From Macrostomum hystrix (Eukaryota; Platyhelminthes; Macrostomidae): 64,000 nucleotides of DNA. A program made the translations under genes and the position numbers. This document shows positions 1 to 14,700 of this stretch, piece after piece. The notes under the pieces are model-generated. The model was not told where the DNA came from and searched no databases. It was given only the letters and a program-made list of their open reading frames with translations. The stretch is from positions 1,865,501 to 1,929,500 of the forward strand of contig CATNEN010000024.1 of NCBI GenBank assembly GCA_950097015.1, in the 5' to 3' direction. The stretch's first letter is position 1. The number at the start of each line of letters is the position of its first letter.

Positions 1-2719
1 TCACCATCGACATCAACGACGGCACAGCCACCGTGCTGGACCATTCTGTGTGGACCGACTGGCAGCAGGAACTCAGGCAGCGGACTCAGCAGGGCATGGA
101 GACCGGCGTCCCGGTTCGAGAGAACTTTCCGAGTGAGCGGCTTCATTGCTTTCTGCTTTTCTGTGTTGAACGTGGCCACAAAGTAAAACAAAAAATTCAG
201 GGAAGGCCCAACACGGGGCGCAGGAAAGTTTTTAAAATATTTAGTTGAGCAATTTAAGAAGAGTTTTCTATACTAAGTTAAATAAAATTTGTTATTATGC
301 GGAGTTATTCATATCCTTATCTATTTATCTAAAAGATAATTATTGCAACAACAACAATAACCAGAAAGTTATTCAGATATTTGTCTATTTTTAATGTTGA
401 CTTAGAACTGTGTGCTTGATGTATCACAAATGTATTGTCAAAAAGCTTATAATCGTTCAAAAGACAACGGAATCGTAGTGGCTAAGGGTTTTCAGGTCAT
501 ATCTCGGCAGAGTAAATTTCAGCGTTAAAGTTTAAACTTAAGAAAACACATATGCCTTATTAAACGGGGTCAAAGCTTTTACAAATATTTATTGGGCTGC
601 TAAAAAAGACCTAGTCTGATTGTCGAGGTCAGGTCAATACTTGAAATTCAACAGTTTTCTTCTTTGAGTCATCATTAGAAGACTAAATCCCTTTGACAAA
701 CCGGCCTTCTCCGCAGAGCAAAAGGCTCTGCTGAACACAGAGGTCAAGCAGCCGAAGCTGCTCAGCTCTCCCGTCCAGCTGACCGCCGTGCTTCGAGTGC
801 AGCAGCGACTCAGGGCTGTCGGCAGCGTCCAAGTTTCTGCAGACGGCTTCACCGATGGCAACGCCACCTGGGGCAGCGAGGTGACAATCACTGCGCCCTT
901 CCAGCTTGGCTCGAATGTGACTGCGGAGGTCGACTTCAAGATCGGCAAGACTGTGGTCATCAGCGGCGTCAGTGAGTTCGAACTCCGCAGCTCGATATTT
1001 TTCTAGATTGATGCACTTTGGTTCAAGTCAAGTCAAATAGTCAAAATAACAGCTGCTTCTTTAGGCTTGTATGGTGGACGCATTGGCTCCTAAAATGGTT
1101 TGTCGAAAAAAATGCTGCTCACAACTTCTACAGATGCGGTGCCCGTGAACTTCCGACAGCCGGAGAGTCAGCAGCCGTACACAGCCGACAGCAGCTCAGC
1201 CGGGCTGCTGCTGCTCAACTATGACGTCAGCGTCGCGTGCACCATCACCAGCGTCGCATTTCACGCCAACGTGTCTTCAGGCGCCAGCTTTGAAGTTCAG
1301 GTGAAGCTTGCGGCAAAGTGGACAGGACTGAGTTCGTAGATGAGGCTTTGTGTTGGCTCATTCGTTTCCGACTTAGGAGCAGTTTAAATTAATTCTTCAT
1401 CAAACAGCAAAGCGGTGAAACGGAGGGCACATGGGTAGTTGACTGCACATCCATACCATCTCACATCCCCCTCATCCCAAATCCAATAAGATGTCTCATT
1501 ATGATCCAATGGTCGTATATGTCTCGTTGATGTGGGCGACGACTAGCTGACAGGGACAGAAAATCAAGTCCGTGAAGTTATTCAGATGATTCTTAGTCGT
1601 TCGGTCAGCCAAGGTGAAAAAGCAAGAAAATAAAAGGGGGTGCAGCAATTATACCAAGGGTTAGGGGAAGTTTAGAGGAAAGAGGTAAAGCAACCATTGT
1701 TCTAAGTGAGTACAGCATAAGCATTGAAAACTAAAAAAAACTGCTTCTGCGTATCGCCACAGGTGCTGCGCCCCCAGTGCACGGCTGGAAGTACCTACTG
1801 CTATGTGAGCAACACCTGTATTCCGACTGGCCAGTCCTGTGGTCTCCAGCCCAGCGTTCGGACATTCGCCTGCAGCGGTGACCGCTGGAGCCTTCAAAAG
1901 CGCCAATGCTCCAGCGCCACCGGACCCGCGAGCCAGTTTCCGATGTTCGCAGGCCAGCTGTCAACGGTTCAACGCGTGACTCTGACAGTCGCCACCGTCG
2001 GCTTCAACTCGCTGCAGCTGAACGCCAGTCACGAGTACATTGTGCTCCAACCAGGCGACATTCTGGCTGTTTCGGATCCGAGCCGCGCCGTCTCGGTTCG
2101 CGCACTGCAGCCACGACCGGACTACTTCGTGCCCGCTTCCGGCGTCACCAGCGGCATCACTAGCCTGTCGGCCACCGCGGCGCCGCCCTCGTCTCCTGGT
2201 GTTGCCAAAGCTGTGGAGTTCTTTGGCTACCGCAGCGGAAGCGTTCGAGCCAGCGCCGTACTCGGAAACAACACCTGCTCTGGTGGGACCCACCTGGACT
2301 GCTCAGATGAGTACCTGTACAACGTGAGCGTAAAGCTGACCAACAATCTGGCCGACACGTCAATGCAAAACAAGCTGGTCCGAGTCCAAGTGCCAATATT
2401 GGGCGTCAGAATCGCCTCCAACGCAACGCACTGTAAGTTAACTCATATTTTTGCTGAAAGAAGTTTCTCTAAGCGTCAATGACGTTCCGGCGGAAATAAT
2501 TCGATGCCACGACAATAACTTGCAGATAAGACCCATTCCGTCGTGAGCTTCGATGTACTGCAACACCAGGGCAGCAAGCCAGTGTACACTTGGAACTTCA
2601 CCGATGGCAGCCGCATCGGTCCAGAGTTGACGCAGCAGTGGAACTTCAGCACCGCTGGAGCTTGGACAGTACAGGCTGAAGCTGTCAACTTCGTTTCACG
2701 GTTCTGGTCAAACAATTTG
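1..2719 (+). CDS. PKD1-like: Polycystin-1-like exons 1-5: extracellular PKD-type repeats
   Basis: Residues about 1-472. Exon 5 shows a recognisable PKD repeat, with YTWNFTDGS followed by GAWTVQAEAVNFVS, the usual W-x-F-x-D-G and x-Y/W-x-V-x-v-x-a-x-N pattern. Exon 2 has a weaker PKD-like segment (GFTDGNATW then VTAEVDFKIG). Exon 4 (1763-2432) is Cys-containing near its start (CTAGSTYCYVSNTCIPTGQ) and has several N-glycosylation sequons. Introns of 102-584 nt separate the exons; the 133-716 and 1301-1762 introns hold nothing I recognise. The role is presumably extracellular ligand or matrix contact, inferred from the family. Confidence 0.82.
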
Positions 2720-5700
2720 GTGAGGCTACAGGATTTTCTAGAAAATCTAGGCTACGTGATTTGAAGATTTACCTAGTTTATTATGTTTGAGAAGCTGTGT
2801 ATATAGATTTTTAACTTTACGATTTGTTCCAGACAATATATGTTCAAAACCCAGTCACATCAGACAAGGTCGTTTTGAACGTGAGCCAGTTGCTGGAGCT
2901 GACACAGGCGGGTCCTGTGAATGGCACTGCAACGTTTTTCTGCGACAACGAAGCTGCTTATCTGCCCACCAACGCTTCAGTCGTTGTGGACTTTGGAGAC
3001 GGTACACCAGTACAACCGAAAACACTCGCTTCCTGGGACTCGACCACCAACAGTGCGGCCTACGTTCATCCGTACGTTAGACGAGGCACATACAATGTGA
3101 CGGCAGTAGTTGAAAACCAGGTGTCGCAGATTCAACTTCAGCAGTCGCTAGTTGTCCAGGAACGCATTGTCGGAGCCCAGATTGTGACACTCAGCTCGAC
3201 GTTCGTTAAAGCACCCTTGCAGACCCTCGCTCAGTTCAATGTGAGCGTCGTGTTTGGATCAGACTTCACAGCCGATGTCGACTTTGGTGACGGACGGACA
3301 GAATCAATCCCCGATCAAGGCGGAAGTCGATGGTTCACGATCACTCACAACTTCACCATGCCAGGGAACTTCACAGTCACCGTTCGACTGCAGAATCGAG
3401 TGAGCTCAGCCAGCTGTTCTACTGTGATCAGTGTCGTGATCGGAGATCCTCGTGAGTTTCTACTAGCTCTGCGCGATCCGCCACCGCTGATTCTGCCACA
3501 ACCCACATACCAGCAGCTGGTACCATTTCTGCTGTGTCGAAACCGGACTGTTGAGAGCACGCAGCCCCTGTTCGACATCAATCTCACGCTCACAGTAAAC
3601 ACGACGACTGTTTCGACCAGAGCTGATCATTTGATCCATTGCTCAGCCGGAACTAGTGCTCAGAACACTGCGTGCACAGCAATGAGCTCTGACTTCCATT
3701 TCTGCTCGGCCCTTGATCTGACGGTCGGAGATGCTGGACAAATTAGTGCACTGCTCAGCATTCCGAGTCGGCTCTCAGATCAAACTTCTCGGCTAAACTT
3801 TTTACTTTTGCCTGATCTGTCAGCCACAACCATCCATGCCAGTCTGCATCCGGACTTTGCACTTGACTCTGTGAAAGTCGCGGCAGCAGCGAATCGAGTG
3901 TTTCCACTCGAGAAGGCCGTCACATTTATCCTGACAGTTCCGTTTAGCGACAAGTGTCCAGTCACCTGCCAGTGGAACTTTGGTGACAGCAGCATGGTGA
4001 CAAACTCTCTCACCGAAATGTCGCACTCGTATGTACTACCCGGAGCTTTCTCCATCTCTGTGAATGTATCGAACGCCGTCAGTTGGAAGCTTGTGACGAT
4101 GCAGATCAAGGTGCACAAGTCCATATTTGGAATCTCGCTGAATGCTGAGGCGTCCAACGGAATCGATGCAACGAACCCGATTTCAGTAGATCTGGGTACA
4201 CCCGGCACTGATGCATGCTACCAGATCGACTTCACTGCTTGGGGCTCAGCGCTCAGCGACTCGATCAGCTACCACGTTTTCGGCAATCGGTCCTTTTGTG
4301 AGTCCAGCGGTCTCTTCCAAATGGGAGCGAACAGCGTCTGGGTGTCTGATCTCACTGATCTGTACAACCGACTGTACAATTTTTCTCTGTTCGGCTACAC
4401 TCCGACTCAGAGGGGAACCCTGAGCAAAAAAGTGACAGCGGAAGGTTCTAAGAATGTCAGCTTCTTTGCTGCCAACCTAGTATCTCGATTGGAGGTTCAG
4501 TGGTTGATGGTAATCGGCAAGGGCCGCTGCGTCTTCCCAAAGTCTCAGTTATCACGCAGGACTTCAACCAGATACATGCTAAACACAGCGATCCAGCTGG
4601 AGAGCAACCTCGTTATCAACTGCTTCAGCACAAGGGTTACAGTTCACTGGATCGTCGAGATCTACAACAGCTCACAGAACAGGTGGAGGAGCTACGCACA
4701 AGAGCTCACTGCATTCTACAATAAATTCCCCGAGCTGGTGGGCAACAAGACGTTCTATTTCAACACAGATGGCACAATGTTCGACAACCAAAACCTACAC
4801 CTGCGCAGCTTGAAGCTGCCAGCTTTCAGCCTCCAGGCGATGCGAACCTACCGTGTGACCCTACAAGCGTTCATGACTGACCTTCCACTGTTGAAGGTGG
4901 AGGAATCGGTGGTATTCGAGGTCATCACTGGCGCCCTGCAGCCGTGCCTGAAAACTGCAGTGTACGACGAAGATCAGAAAAGGTGGTTCCGAGCGGGAAG
5001 CCTGGTGCAGACAATGTGGGGCAATCCGGTGACTTTGGATCCGACCTGCAGCTCCAACCCGAACCTGTTCGTGGAGGGAGGTGAGGTCAGCGACCTGAAG
5101 TACGAGTTTTACTGCTACCGAGCATGCGAGTCGCGCATCATGCTGGATGCCAACCTACGGTACGATGTCAACTGGCAGGGCCGCGGCTGTCCGGATAGTG
5201 CAGCCAGTGGAGGCTACCTTCGCGGCTGCTTCCTGGCCAACATCTGGAGCACCTATGTACACCAGCTGAAGTCGCTGAACTTGTCCAGTTGGCGTGTGAA
5301 TCTGACAGCCTCACAATTCAACGATCCAGGCATACAGGCGATCTACGAAAGCGCGGCGTTTGCAAGCTGGCGCACGGACAGCATGAAAGGAACTTTTAAC
5401 TATCTTTACTACATGGACGCTGGTGTGCTGCGCCTCAACACGCACTACATGTTCGAGCTTGACGACCACGTGCTGCTAATGGTAGTTCGAGACGCGGCGC
5501 ATCCAGAGGTTCCTCCAGTCATGTCACAGATTCAGCTCAGCCTCACAAAGGGACCGTGCCCGTTACTGAGTGTTCAGTGAGTTTTTTATTGAATAGAAAT
5601 GTGCTAGAGCTGCTTTCGACAATTAGACTAACCAAACCGAATTTTTGACGAATAAAGCCCAGTATTATAACTTTTATTTAGCATAAACTTAGTGCCTTCT

Positions 5701-8700
5701 ATCTGTCAGAGGAGAATATCTTGGAATAACTGAAACACTAAGCCACAGTTTCCTTGAAATTCATAGCTGTTGAGGCTATGCAGCTGAAAGCTGCATTAAA
5801 ATTTTTAAGCTACCTATTTCGTTGCTAAAATTATATGTGCCTTCCTCTTCATTCTGTTAGGTGCGTCAGCAACTGCATGACTCGACTCTTCGGCAACTCG
5901 TGCTCCTCAGACACAATAATTGTGAACCAGGAGATTCCCCTTAAGTTCCAGTCTCTCATTGCTAACTACGTGCCCAGTGTTCGATATCACTTCCGATGGC
6001 AGTTGTCTCGACTTGAGACGCCGTTCGCCACCTGCCCGACGGACCTCAGCATGGTGAACATCACCGCATACTTGGACGGACTTGAGACTTCCGGTGGCTT
6101 GAATCAATGGAACATTGTTGGTACGAATTAGGATTAGCTATTTCAGATTGCAAACAATTTCAGTGACTTTCCTTCACAAAATCAAACAGATAATATTGCT
6201 TCTTTTCATTTATTTACTAAGCTAGTCTTGGGGTTTGTTTCCATTTGTAAATGCGACTTCCTGACTAAATTGATTAGTTAACTAATGTATTTCAGGTAGC
6301 AATACAAATGATTGGTTCCGTTTTCGGTCGCCTAGTGACGTGGCAGAGGAAAATCAATCTCATTTGTTTATTATCTCTCAAATCAATAGTTCTTTCACTT
6401 GAAGCTTTCTTTCTTTCTTGTATTTTAATGAAAATAACTCCACTGGAATCTACGAAGATCAATTAGATCCACTAGATGCAATCGATCGAGATCAATTTAT
6501 TCTCTACACTGTGCTAAAAGTTTTAAACATATTTTACGCTGGTTTTCGAATTCCACAGTCTTGTGATTTTGAGAATTATTTCCAGTGGTTGCTGCTAGCA
6601 AAATGTCCTAAAATGGATGACCTAAGGCCTAACAAATTACACGTTCTTTCCTACCCATTCGCAGGCGGTCGAGACTACACACAAACGGGTAAGAAGCAAT
6701 GCATTAAGAATTGAAATGGCCCTAATGAGCAGCCATGGTGCACATCTACTCACTCCGATTGTGGCCTTAATTCCCAGGCATCGAGTCGTCTGGCATTTCG
6801 CTGTCCTGCAAGGGCTTCTTCATGCCTGGCAGTGGCTACTACATTCTGCGTGTCAAGTCCTGGCGCGGTGACACACCTGAGAACTACGGCTTCCGCATGG
6901 TCTACCTGGCAATCAACGACGTACCAAGTGTGTCCTCGCTAACGGTGACTGTGACGCCGAGTCAGGGCATGGCACTGCGAGACAGATTCCAGATCGAGTG
7001 CTCGGGTGCCTCGGACTCGGACGCTCCCCTCACTTACACCATCGGCTACTCACAGCTGCCCAGCCCTAGCAACATGCAGGAGTGCTCGCCAGTCGCGATC
7101 TGTGAGTTTTCCATGAACATTGAAGCTCCCAGTGAGTCGTATGTCAGATCAGTCCCTCGTTGGTCTCGTTTTCAGCTACTTTAGCGCTCAACTCCTCCAT
7201 TCCAGCTGAGACCGCGTGCCGACTACCCGATACGAAGCTCTTGCCACCTGGTCTCGCTTTCATTGGCTACCGCCTGTCCATTTGCATCCTCGTGACCGAT
7301 TCCAGTCAGGCCTCCAGCTTTGCCACATTCCAGTCTGTGACGGTACATCCAAACACCATCCCATCGATGAGCGCACTGAACAATGACCTCACTGAGATTG
7401 AGAGCTCCAGCGCTCTTGGAAATGTCAATCAACTCACTGGTGCAGTCCTTCCGATTCTGGCCGTTCTCAACTCAGCCTCAGCTGGAACGACTTCTACATC
7501 TGCCGGCACAACAACTAGCGCAACCATGGCAACCTCTATCAGTGAGGCTTCGAGTCTAGCTGAAAAGAGTACTTTCAGCACAATGACAACTACTGCAACA
7601 ACTGGGGCCTCTACTGTCAGTACTGCCTCATTGGAGACATCAGCGAGCTTTGGCAACATCACGGCGACAGTCAGTTCAGCCACTGTTATCACAGCTTCTG
7701 ATGGTCTCACTCTGACTGAGCGTGTGACCTTGCGCAACAAGCTGGTGGATTACATCACTACTACCGTGGAGAACATGCTAAATACTGTGCCAGCTGCAAC
7801 ACAGCTGAACAACATCATTCAGGCGACGGCAATGTACAGCTACGCAACCGCAGTGGAGAAGGAGCTTACGCCTCAGGGAATCGATCGAACGTCAAAAGGC
7901 CTCTCACTCATCAGCCAGGGTCTTCAGTCTGCAGTCAAGGAGGAGACGGTCACATTTGACAGTGTGGAATCGGCTACGATAAATTTCATGCGAGTTGCCA
8001 GAAATATCTTGAAGCCGGCGGTCAGCAACCTGAAGGAGATCAGCGTCTCAGATCCCTTCAACGGAACATCAACAGAAACAAAGAAGCAGCTCTCACAATC
8101 CGCTCTTGACGTGATGAAGTCGATCGAGGACTGTGGGAAGGCGGTGGCTCAAAAGATGGTCAATCGTGAGGGTGACACAGTGATGCAGGCCGAATCCCTG
8201 GTGTTGAACGTCCGACGAAACCAGTCGAAAGACATGGGAGACTGTGAGTCCGTTGCTCATGCACTGGATTAAGCATTTGCAATATTCAGCCTTTTTCCTC
8301 CTGATGTCTAACATGATTTTGATTTCACTTAAAGAAATCGAATACACCCAGGTATAAAAAAATACTAAAAGCGAACAATACTGGTAGGCTATGTTTTTCA
8401 TGCCGATACTTGTAATTATCTGTTCTGGTGCTTTGTTTTGCAAACCATTTAAGAAATAACTTTCATTTGTGCAGTGAAAATGACGATTCGCGATGGAAGC
8501 AGCAGCGAATGCAGCTACTTTCGAACCGGTCAAAACGCTAATTCCCAGGGCGACACAGTTTTTCAGGAGCCTGATCCAACATATCCCGGTAGGACTAGGG
8601 CCGCTCAGACTGTTGTGACGACGGTGCGTAAGACATTGTGTACTTTCACAAACTACCTTTGATGGAATTCCAAAATATTTCCCAACGAAATTTCTACGAT

Positions 8701-11700
8701 GAGAAAATAGCTCGTAAATAAATAAAGTGTGGATCTTGCGTGTGCACTTCTTCTAGTTGACGTAGAACTCGCAAGAACTCGCATGAAGTTCTTCCAGCGC
8801 CATAAAGACTGAGACACTGCATACGAGAAAGAAATACGAGTAAATGAAAAATATTTCACAAGTAAACACTGCCTTTTTTAATTGTCAACACGGAAACTAT
8901 GACCCATTTAAAATCTTGAGTCAGGCAGTAGAAATTTTATGTCACGAAAACCAAACGAAGCAAACGTTTTTTCGCACAGATGATCAAGAGCGACCTGAAC
9001 GCTTACCAACTGGTCACTCCAAGTGACGCGAGTCCCAGCTACTCCTACTCGATGAGCATGATGAACGAGAACTCGCAGGAGTTCAACGTCACAGACCTGA
9101 ACGACAATTCTTGGGTGGAGATGCGGATGCTTCGCAAGGTCAGCGCCAGCGCACTCACTGAGGTCTACCTGCAGGCCGGACCGAAGTCGGACAACATGAG
9201 GAAGCACGTCATCACGATCAGTAAGGGCTCGTCCCTCTTTGTCAAGGCGGAGCGCTACGTCAACTACCGCAGTCTCGCTAGCAGCAGCAGCGTACCAACC
9301 GACGCGTTCGAGATTCTGATTTTCCTGCGGAAGGATGGTACACCGTCCGAGAAAAACTATGACCACCTGTGCCAGCTGCCCCCTCTCCGGCCCCGAGTGG
9401 CCTGCGGTCCGCCCAGTCGGACTGTTGATCAAGCCATCGACTCGAACTACACAATGCGGCTGTGCAACTGCACTAAAGCTGCTGATGGACGCTTCACCAA
9501 CTGCGTGTCCGTAGGAGAAGCTTCTGGGCTGTCACTGAGGTCTGAGGCTGGCTGGGAGACGGCCCACTGTCAGTGCATGTCCGGTCACTGCTTTCGTCTT
9601 GGTTCCTGCTCAAGTGCTGAGCAGTTGCTACCGGATCCGTGGACCTGCTTCTTCCCGAGTGACACGCTCGGCTCGTAAGTGCCTCGCGCGTCAGTCCACT
9701 TGTGATTTGCGCTGAGTGTTGGCTTGCGTATAAACTCGAGCATGCTTTGTGAGATGTTAAGAAAACAAACACCTCTTAATTTAGAAGTAACTCTGTAGTA
9801 GAGTTGATTGGCTCAATGCTAATTCGAAGATGATCGGAAATTTCACAGGCGCGAAGCAAGGCAGAAGTGGCGCTTCGGGGTTCGGATGCTGCGGATTCCC
9901 GCCAGCGGCAGAGTGAAGTTCAGCGACACGTCCGTCGGCAATCCGACTGGGAAGCTGGAAATCAAAAAGAATCTCTACATTCAAGCTGAAGTGAAGCTGT
10001 CCCACTTCCTGTCGGCATGTAACTACGTCAATCTGAAGGCGTTTCAGTTGGATAAAACCGGCTTGTATGTGAGTTGGCTAGCAAGCGCAGGGCTGGATCG
10101 AAACAGAGTGACTTCTGTGAATACTCCAATGAAATCAATAGATTTAAATAAGTAAATCGGTGACCCACCGCTTCAGGAGGGCCAGTGCTCGACTCCGACC
10201 ATGCTGCACTGCTACTCGCGTCACCTGACCTCCTTCATGGCGAACTTCTACGTGCCGCCGATCGATTTCGACCCAGCTGACTCGAGCTGGCTGCGGCTGG
10301 ACACAAATCCCATCGCGTTTGCGCTGGCCATCGCAGTCGTCTGCCTGTACCTGATCATCCTGGTCTGGGCTCGGCGCAAGGATGAGCGTGACCTCATCCA
10401 GGTCGGCATTGTGCCGCTCATCGACAACTACCCAGCTGATCCGTACAGGTATTGCCACTGCTCATTCTCAGTAGAGCATGTTTTTCTGTAACTCTGGACG
10501 ATTTTTCATAAAAGCATCTTTCAAAATGTCTAATGCACCAGCCCTCGATATAATTTGAGAATACAATGGGACCTCTTCAAGTAGTCTATCTTATTTGATT
10601 GTTGACATTGATTGTCTGCAGATTGCATTAAGTCGCTATGATATTGTCCAGATACGAGCTGACATTCTGGACGGGCAACCAGAGAGGCGCCGGCACCACG
10701 GCGAACGTCTGCTTCATTCTGACGGGCGAGAACTGCGAGTCCGGACGACGGCCGCTCAACACGCCCTTGCGACCCGTCCTGTCAAAGGGCAGCGTTGACA
10801 CCTTCTACATGACCACACCGCATGGTCTGGGACGCCTCACCCACCTGAGGATCTGGCACGACAACAGCGGCTCGGATCCCTGCTGGTACTTGAGCCGGGC
10901 CATGGTTGTGGACCAGCAGACTGGGGACAAGTACCACTTCCTGTGCAACAGGTGGCTCTCCTGCGTGGAGGACGATGGCATGGTGCGGAGGGGCTGTTGT
11001 TACTTCTTGCGTTGGGAAATTAGCTTGGAACTGAAACTCGTCGATTCAGACATTTAGAGAATACGTAGAGAACTCGTAGAGAAAACGCGGGTAGAGTTGT
11101 CGATGTCGATGAAATTCCCTTGATCCATCATTCAATTTGTCACCGTTCCAAATATTTCCTCCAGGTAGAGCGCGTGTTCTCAGTGGCCTCTCCAGAGGAG
11201 CTGCGCGCATTCAATGTCGTGTTTTGGAGCAAGGCCCACGCCGGTATGCGTGACGGCCACCTGTGGCTGTCAGTGGTGACCAGGCCGGTGCGAAGCCGCT
11301 TCACACGAGTGCAAAGAGCCACGGCCTGCTTGGTGCTGCTCATGAGCACAATGATGGCTAACATGATGTACTATGACCAGAGTCAGTACGTCGAGAGCCC
11401 TCGGATTGTCGAGATCGGCCCTGTACGACTCACACTACACAGCCTCTACGTTGCCACGGTGTCAACGCTGATCATTTTGCCGATAAACCTGCTGATCATA
11501 GTGCTGTTTAAGCACCGCAGGGTTCGACACAGCGTCAAGAGCAGCGCGGCCTCATCCGCACCGACTGCAAGAGCTCTGCGAGAGCAGTCTGCGGGCCAGC
11601 AGAGCCTCAGACGTGAGCTGCTACTGGCCATGTACATCGAATTCGACGCAGGCGACGACTACTGGAAGCCCGACGTGCCACCAGTCGATCCGACGAAGCC

Positions 11701-14700
11701 TTTGACGCCGGCTTCCGCTCGATCAGCGGCCGAGACTGCGGCATTCCCGCAGACGGAGGAACTGACGCTCAGCGAGTCTCAAGAGGAGGCTGTGGAACAA
11801 CCTGAGCAGTCGTCCAGTTGCTGTAATCGTGTCATCTCCGTTGTCTGGCCGCTGCCTTGGTGGTCGCACTTTGTTGGCTACTTTCTGTCGTTCGCCAGTG
11901 TCGCAGTGTGCGTCTACCTCATGGTGGAGTTCGGCGGCGTCCTTGGAGAGAAAAAGACATGCGAGTGGCTTGCAGCCATGGCGGTCACGGTGCTGGAGTC
12001 CGTGCTTCTGGTCCAGCCAATCAAAATCGTCTTGGCCATCCTGTTCTACGCTCTGATCTTTGGCCGCGTCAGCGAGGACGAGGACGAGATGATGCAGGAG
12101 CTGGAGGAGCGCGGCGTGCCGAAGGTCCATGAGGTGGTGCCGCTGCGAGACGTCACAGACCTGCAGGCGATGAGGCAATTCCTGAAGTCACTGGCAGTTC
12201 CGGCTGCACCAAAGCCGCACATTCTAGAGCAAATGCGGAAGCAGAGGTGAGTGGTATTGCTGCTCAGGAGGCATTGCGTTTAAGATGCATTGAACATTGC
12301 TATGAGCGTAGATTAGCTCGAAGGTACAAGTGTATATATTGCAGTTACTCAGCTTGATCATAAACGAATTTTTAGCTCCTTTTCGTTTTCAATACGATAG
12401 CAGCATGCAAATATTATTTCCGATTTTCACTCCTGCATGATCCAGACTGAGAGAGAAGCAGCTGGACGCCATGCTCAGGGACGCAGCTTTCTATCTCATC
12501 TTTCTGATAATTATCGTCCTGATGGCCTACACCAACCTAGACGAGAGAGCCTACCTGCAGAACTCCAGCTTGCAGGGCATGCTGCTCAACGGGAGTCACC
12601 TGGCCACTTCGAGGATGCACAGAAATGAGATTTACTCGGCTGACCAGGTAAAAATCAGCGCCGACTTCTGGAAGTACCTGAACAACACCGTCCTTCTGAC
12701 GCTTTACCCTTCGGAGTGTTACAACGGCAAGGCCTGTGCAATGCTGACTGCGGGGCTGGCCGCAGATTTTGCCGGCTTTTTGTTGCGGCAGCCGCGTCTG
12801 CGGCAGCTGCGTTTGAAGCCTGAGGCCACGTGCCACGCGCCCAAGGTGTTTGCGGATATGGTGCCGAGCTGCATAAAGGATTACGAGATGCTGGAAGATG
12901 ACGAGCGCTCATATCTGCCAGGTTGGGTGCTTCGCAACGGAACAGGTAGGTGCAGCAAGCAAAACCTTTGTATCTGTTATTTCAGGAATCGAACCCGCAT
13001 CCCACTGTACGGAACATCAAACGCCACCCAATCCGATCACCGACCGCAGCGGATGCCGCCTACCCGGAGTGGAACTACACAAGCGCCCTGGAGTCTCTTG
13101 GCGTTCCGTTGTCGGGTCTGCTCGCCACCTACGCAGGTGGCGGCTACAGCGCCTACCTTGGTGACTCGCGCCTGAGCGCTGCCAGCGTCATCGCAAACTT
13201 GTCCTCGCAGAACTGGCTTGATCGGCAGACGCGCGGCCTGTTCTTGGAGCTTCTGCTGTACAACCCGGGCAGCAACTTGTACACCTACGTCAGCGTGCTG
13301 TTCGAGGCTTTCCGAGGCGGTGGCTTCGTGGCAAACCCAAGCGTCCACACTTTGCGGCTGGACCGATATGGTGGACCAGAGGCGCTGCTCTACGCTCTGC
13401 TCGACATCGTCACTCTCCTGCTGGTGATCGCCTTCATCATCAAGGAACTTCGGTCTCTGTATCGTCAGCGCTGGGGCTACTTTCAGGTCAGGGGCTCTGA
13501 ATATTTCAACTCATTCTCGACAAAAGTTTGCTTGCAGTTTGCTTTAGTAAAGTTAGTTTCTAACAGTCGATAGTCAAATTTGGCATGTACCTTCTTTCAA
13601 ATGCTTGACTTAATGCAGCTTTCACCGAATTCTGATTGCAGAGCTCATTCAAGTATCTGGACCTGTGCCTGATGCTGTTCTGTACAGCGGAGGTGGTTTT
13701 ATACCTGGTGAAGATCGCAGTACAGCAGGCTCTAATCAGCTTCATGCAGGCCAACCCCGTCAAGTTCATCGACTTCCAGTGGCTGGTGCTGTACGAAGAG
13801 GTTTGTGCCGTTTGTACCTGTTAGCACGCTGCTTATTCATGACTATGTGCTCTTGTGCCTGACAAACTGAGACAGCATCTTTAGTCCGCATACCTGTCTG
13901 CCCCCGGTGACACATTGACCAGTCCACGATACGCACCAAATTCTCATATTTAAATGTCCAAGTACTTTACAACTGTGTCAGGTGATGTACTGATCTATTA
14001 GAAAACTAGCTATTATCCAGCAATGTGTTTTTTACATTTGTTTGTGCAGCAAGATGCGCTTGAGATGCTGTGAGATGCCAGATGCTTCTAACTGCAGTTT
14101 TTCATTGAGAATTTGTTCATCACTTTAATCCCCAGATCAACCAGGTGTTCATCGGTGTGATCGTGTTCATCTTCACCGTTCGCTTCCTGCGCGTGCTGAG
14201 CTTCAGCCGCCGCATGGTGCTGCTGGTTGAGGTGCTGAGGACTGCCGCAAAGCCACTGCTGACCTTCGCAGTGATGTTCGGCCTGCTGTTCCTGGCATTC
14301 GTGCAGGCCGGCTACCTAATGTTCTACGGCACCGTCCGCGAGTTCCGCAGCTTCGCCACGGCTGTGGAGGCCCTCAGCATTCTGGCCACCAGTGAGGAGA
14401 CGTGGGAGAGGCTTTAGCTAAATACTGAAGTATGATCCAGACATCACAGAATTTTTTAGCGGGAAGACCGAATGGCAAAGTCGATAGGCTTGAAATAGCC
14501 AGTTTACAAATCCTGTTCACCTGCAGACTGCATGCAGTTTATAAATCCTGTTCACCTGCAGACAGCATGCAGTTTACCAATCCAGTTCACCAGCAGACAG
14601 CATGCCAATCCAGTTCACCTGCAGACAGCATGCAGTTTACAAATCCTGTTCACCTGCAGACAGCATGTAGTTTACAAATCCTGTTCACCTGCAGACAGCA

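Noticed and set aside
6418-6664. Longer coding exon upstream of the 24-nt microexon
   Set aside because: AT-rich, no family resemblance, and the phases of the neighbouring exons are satisfied by the microexon alone.
12986-13049. Earlier acceptor (TTTCAG) for polycystin exon 18
   Set aside because: It would require a phase-0 donor, whereas the best donor (GTAGGT at 12946) leaves phase 1, which fits the acceptor CCGCAG at 13049.
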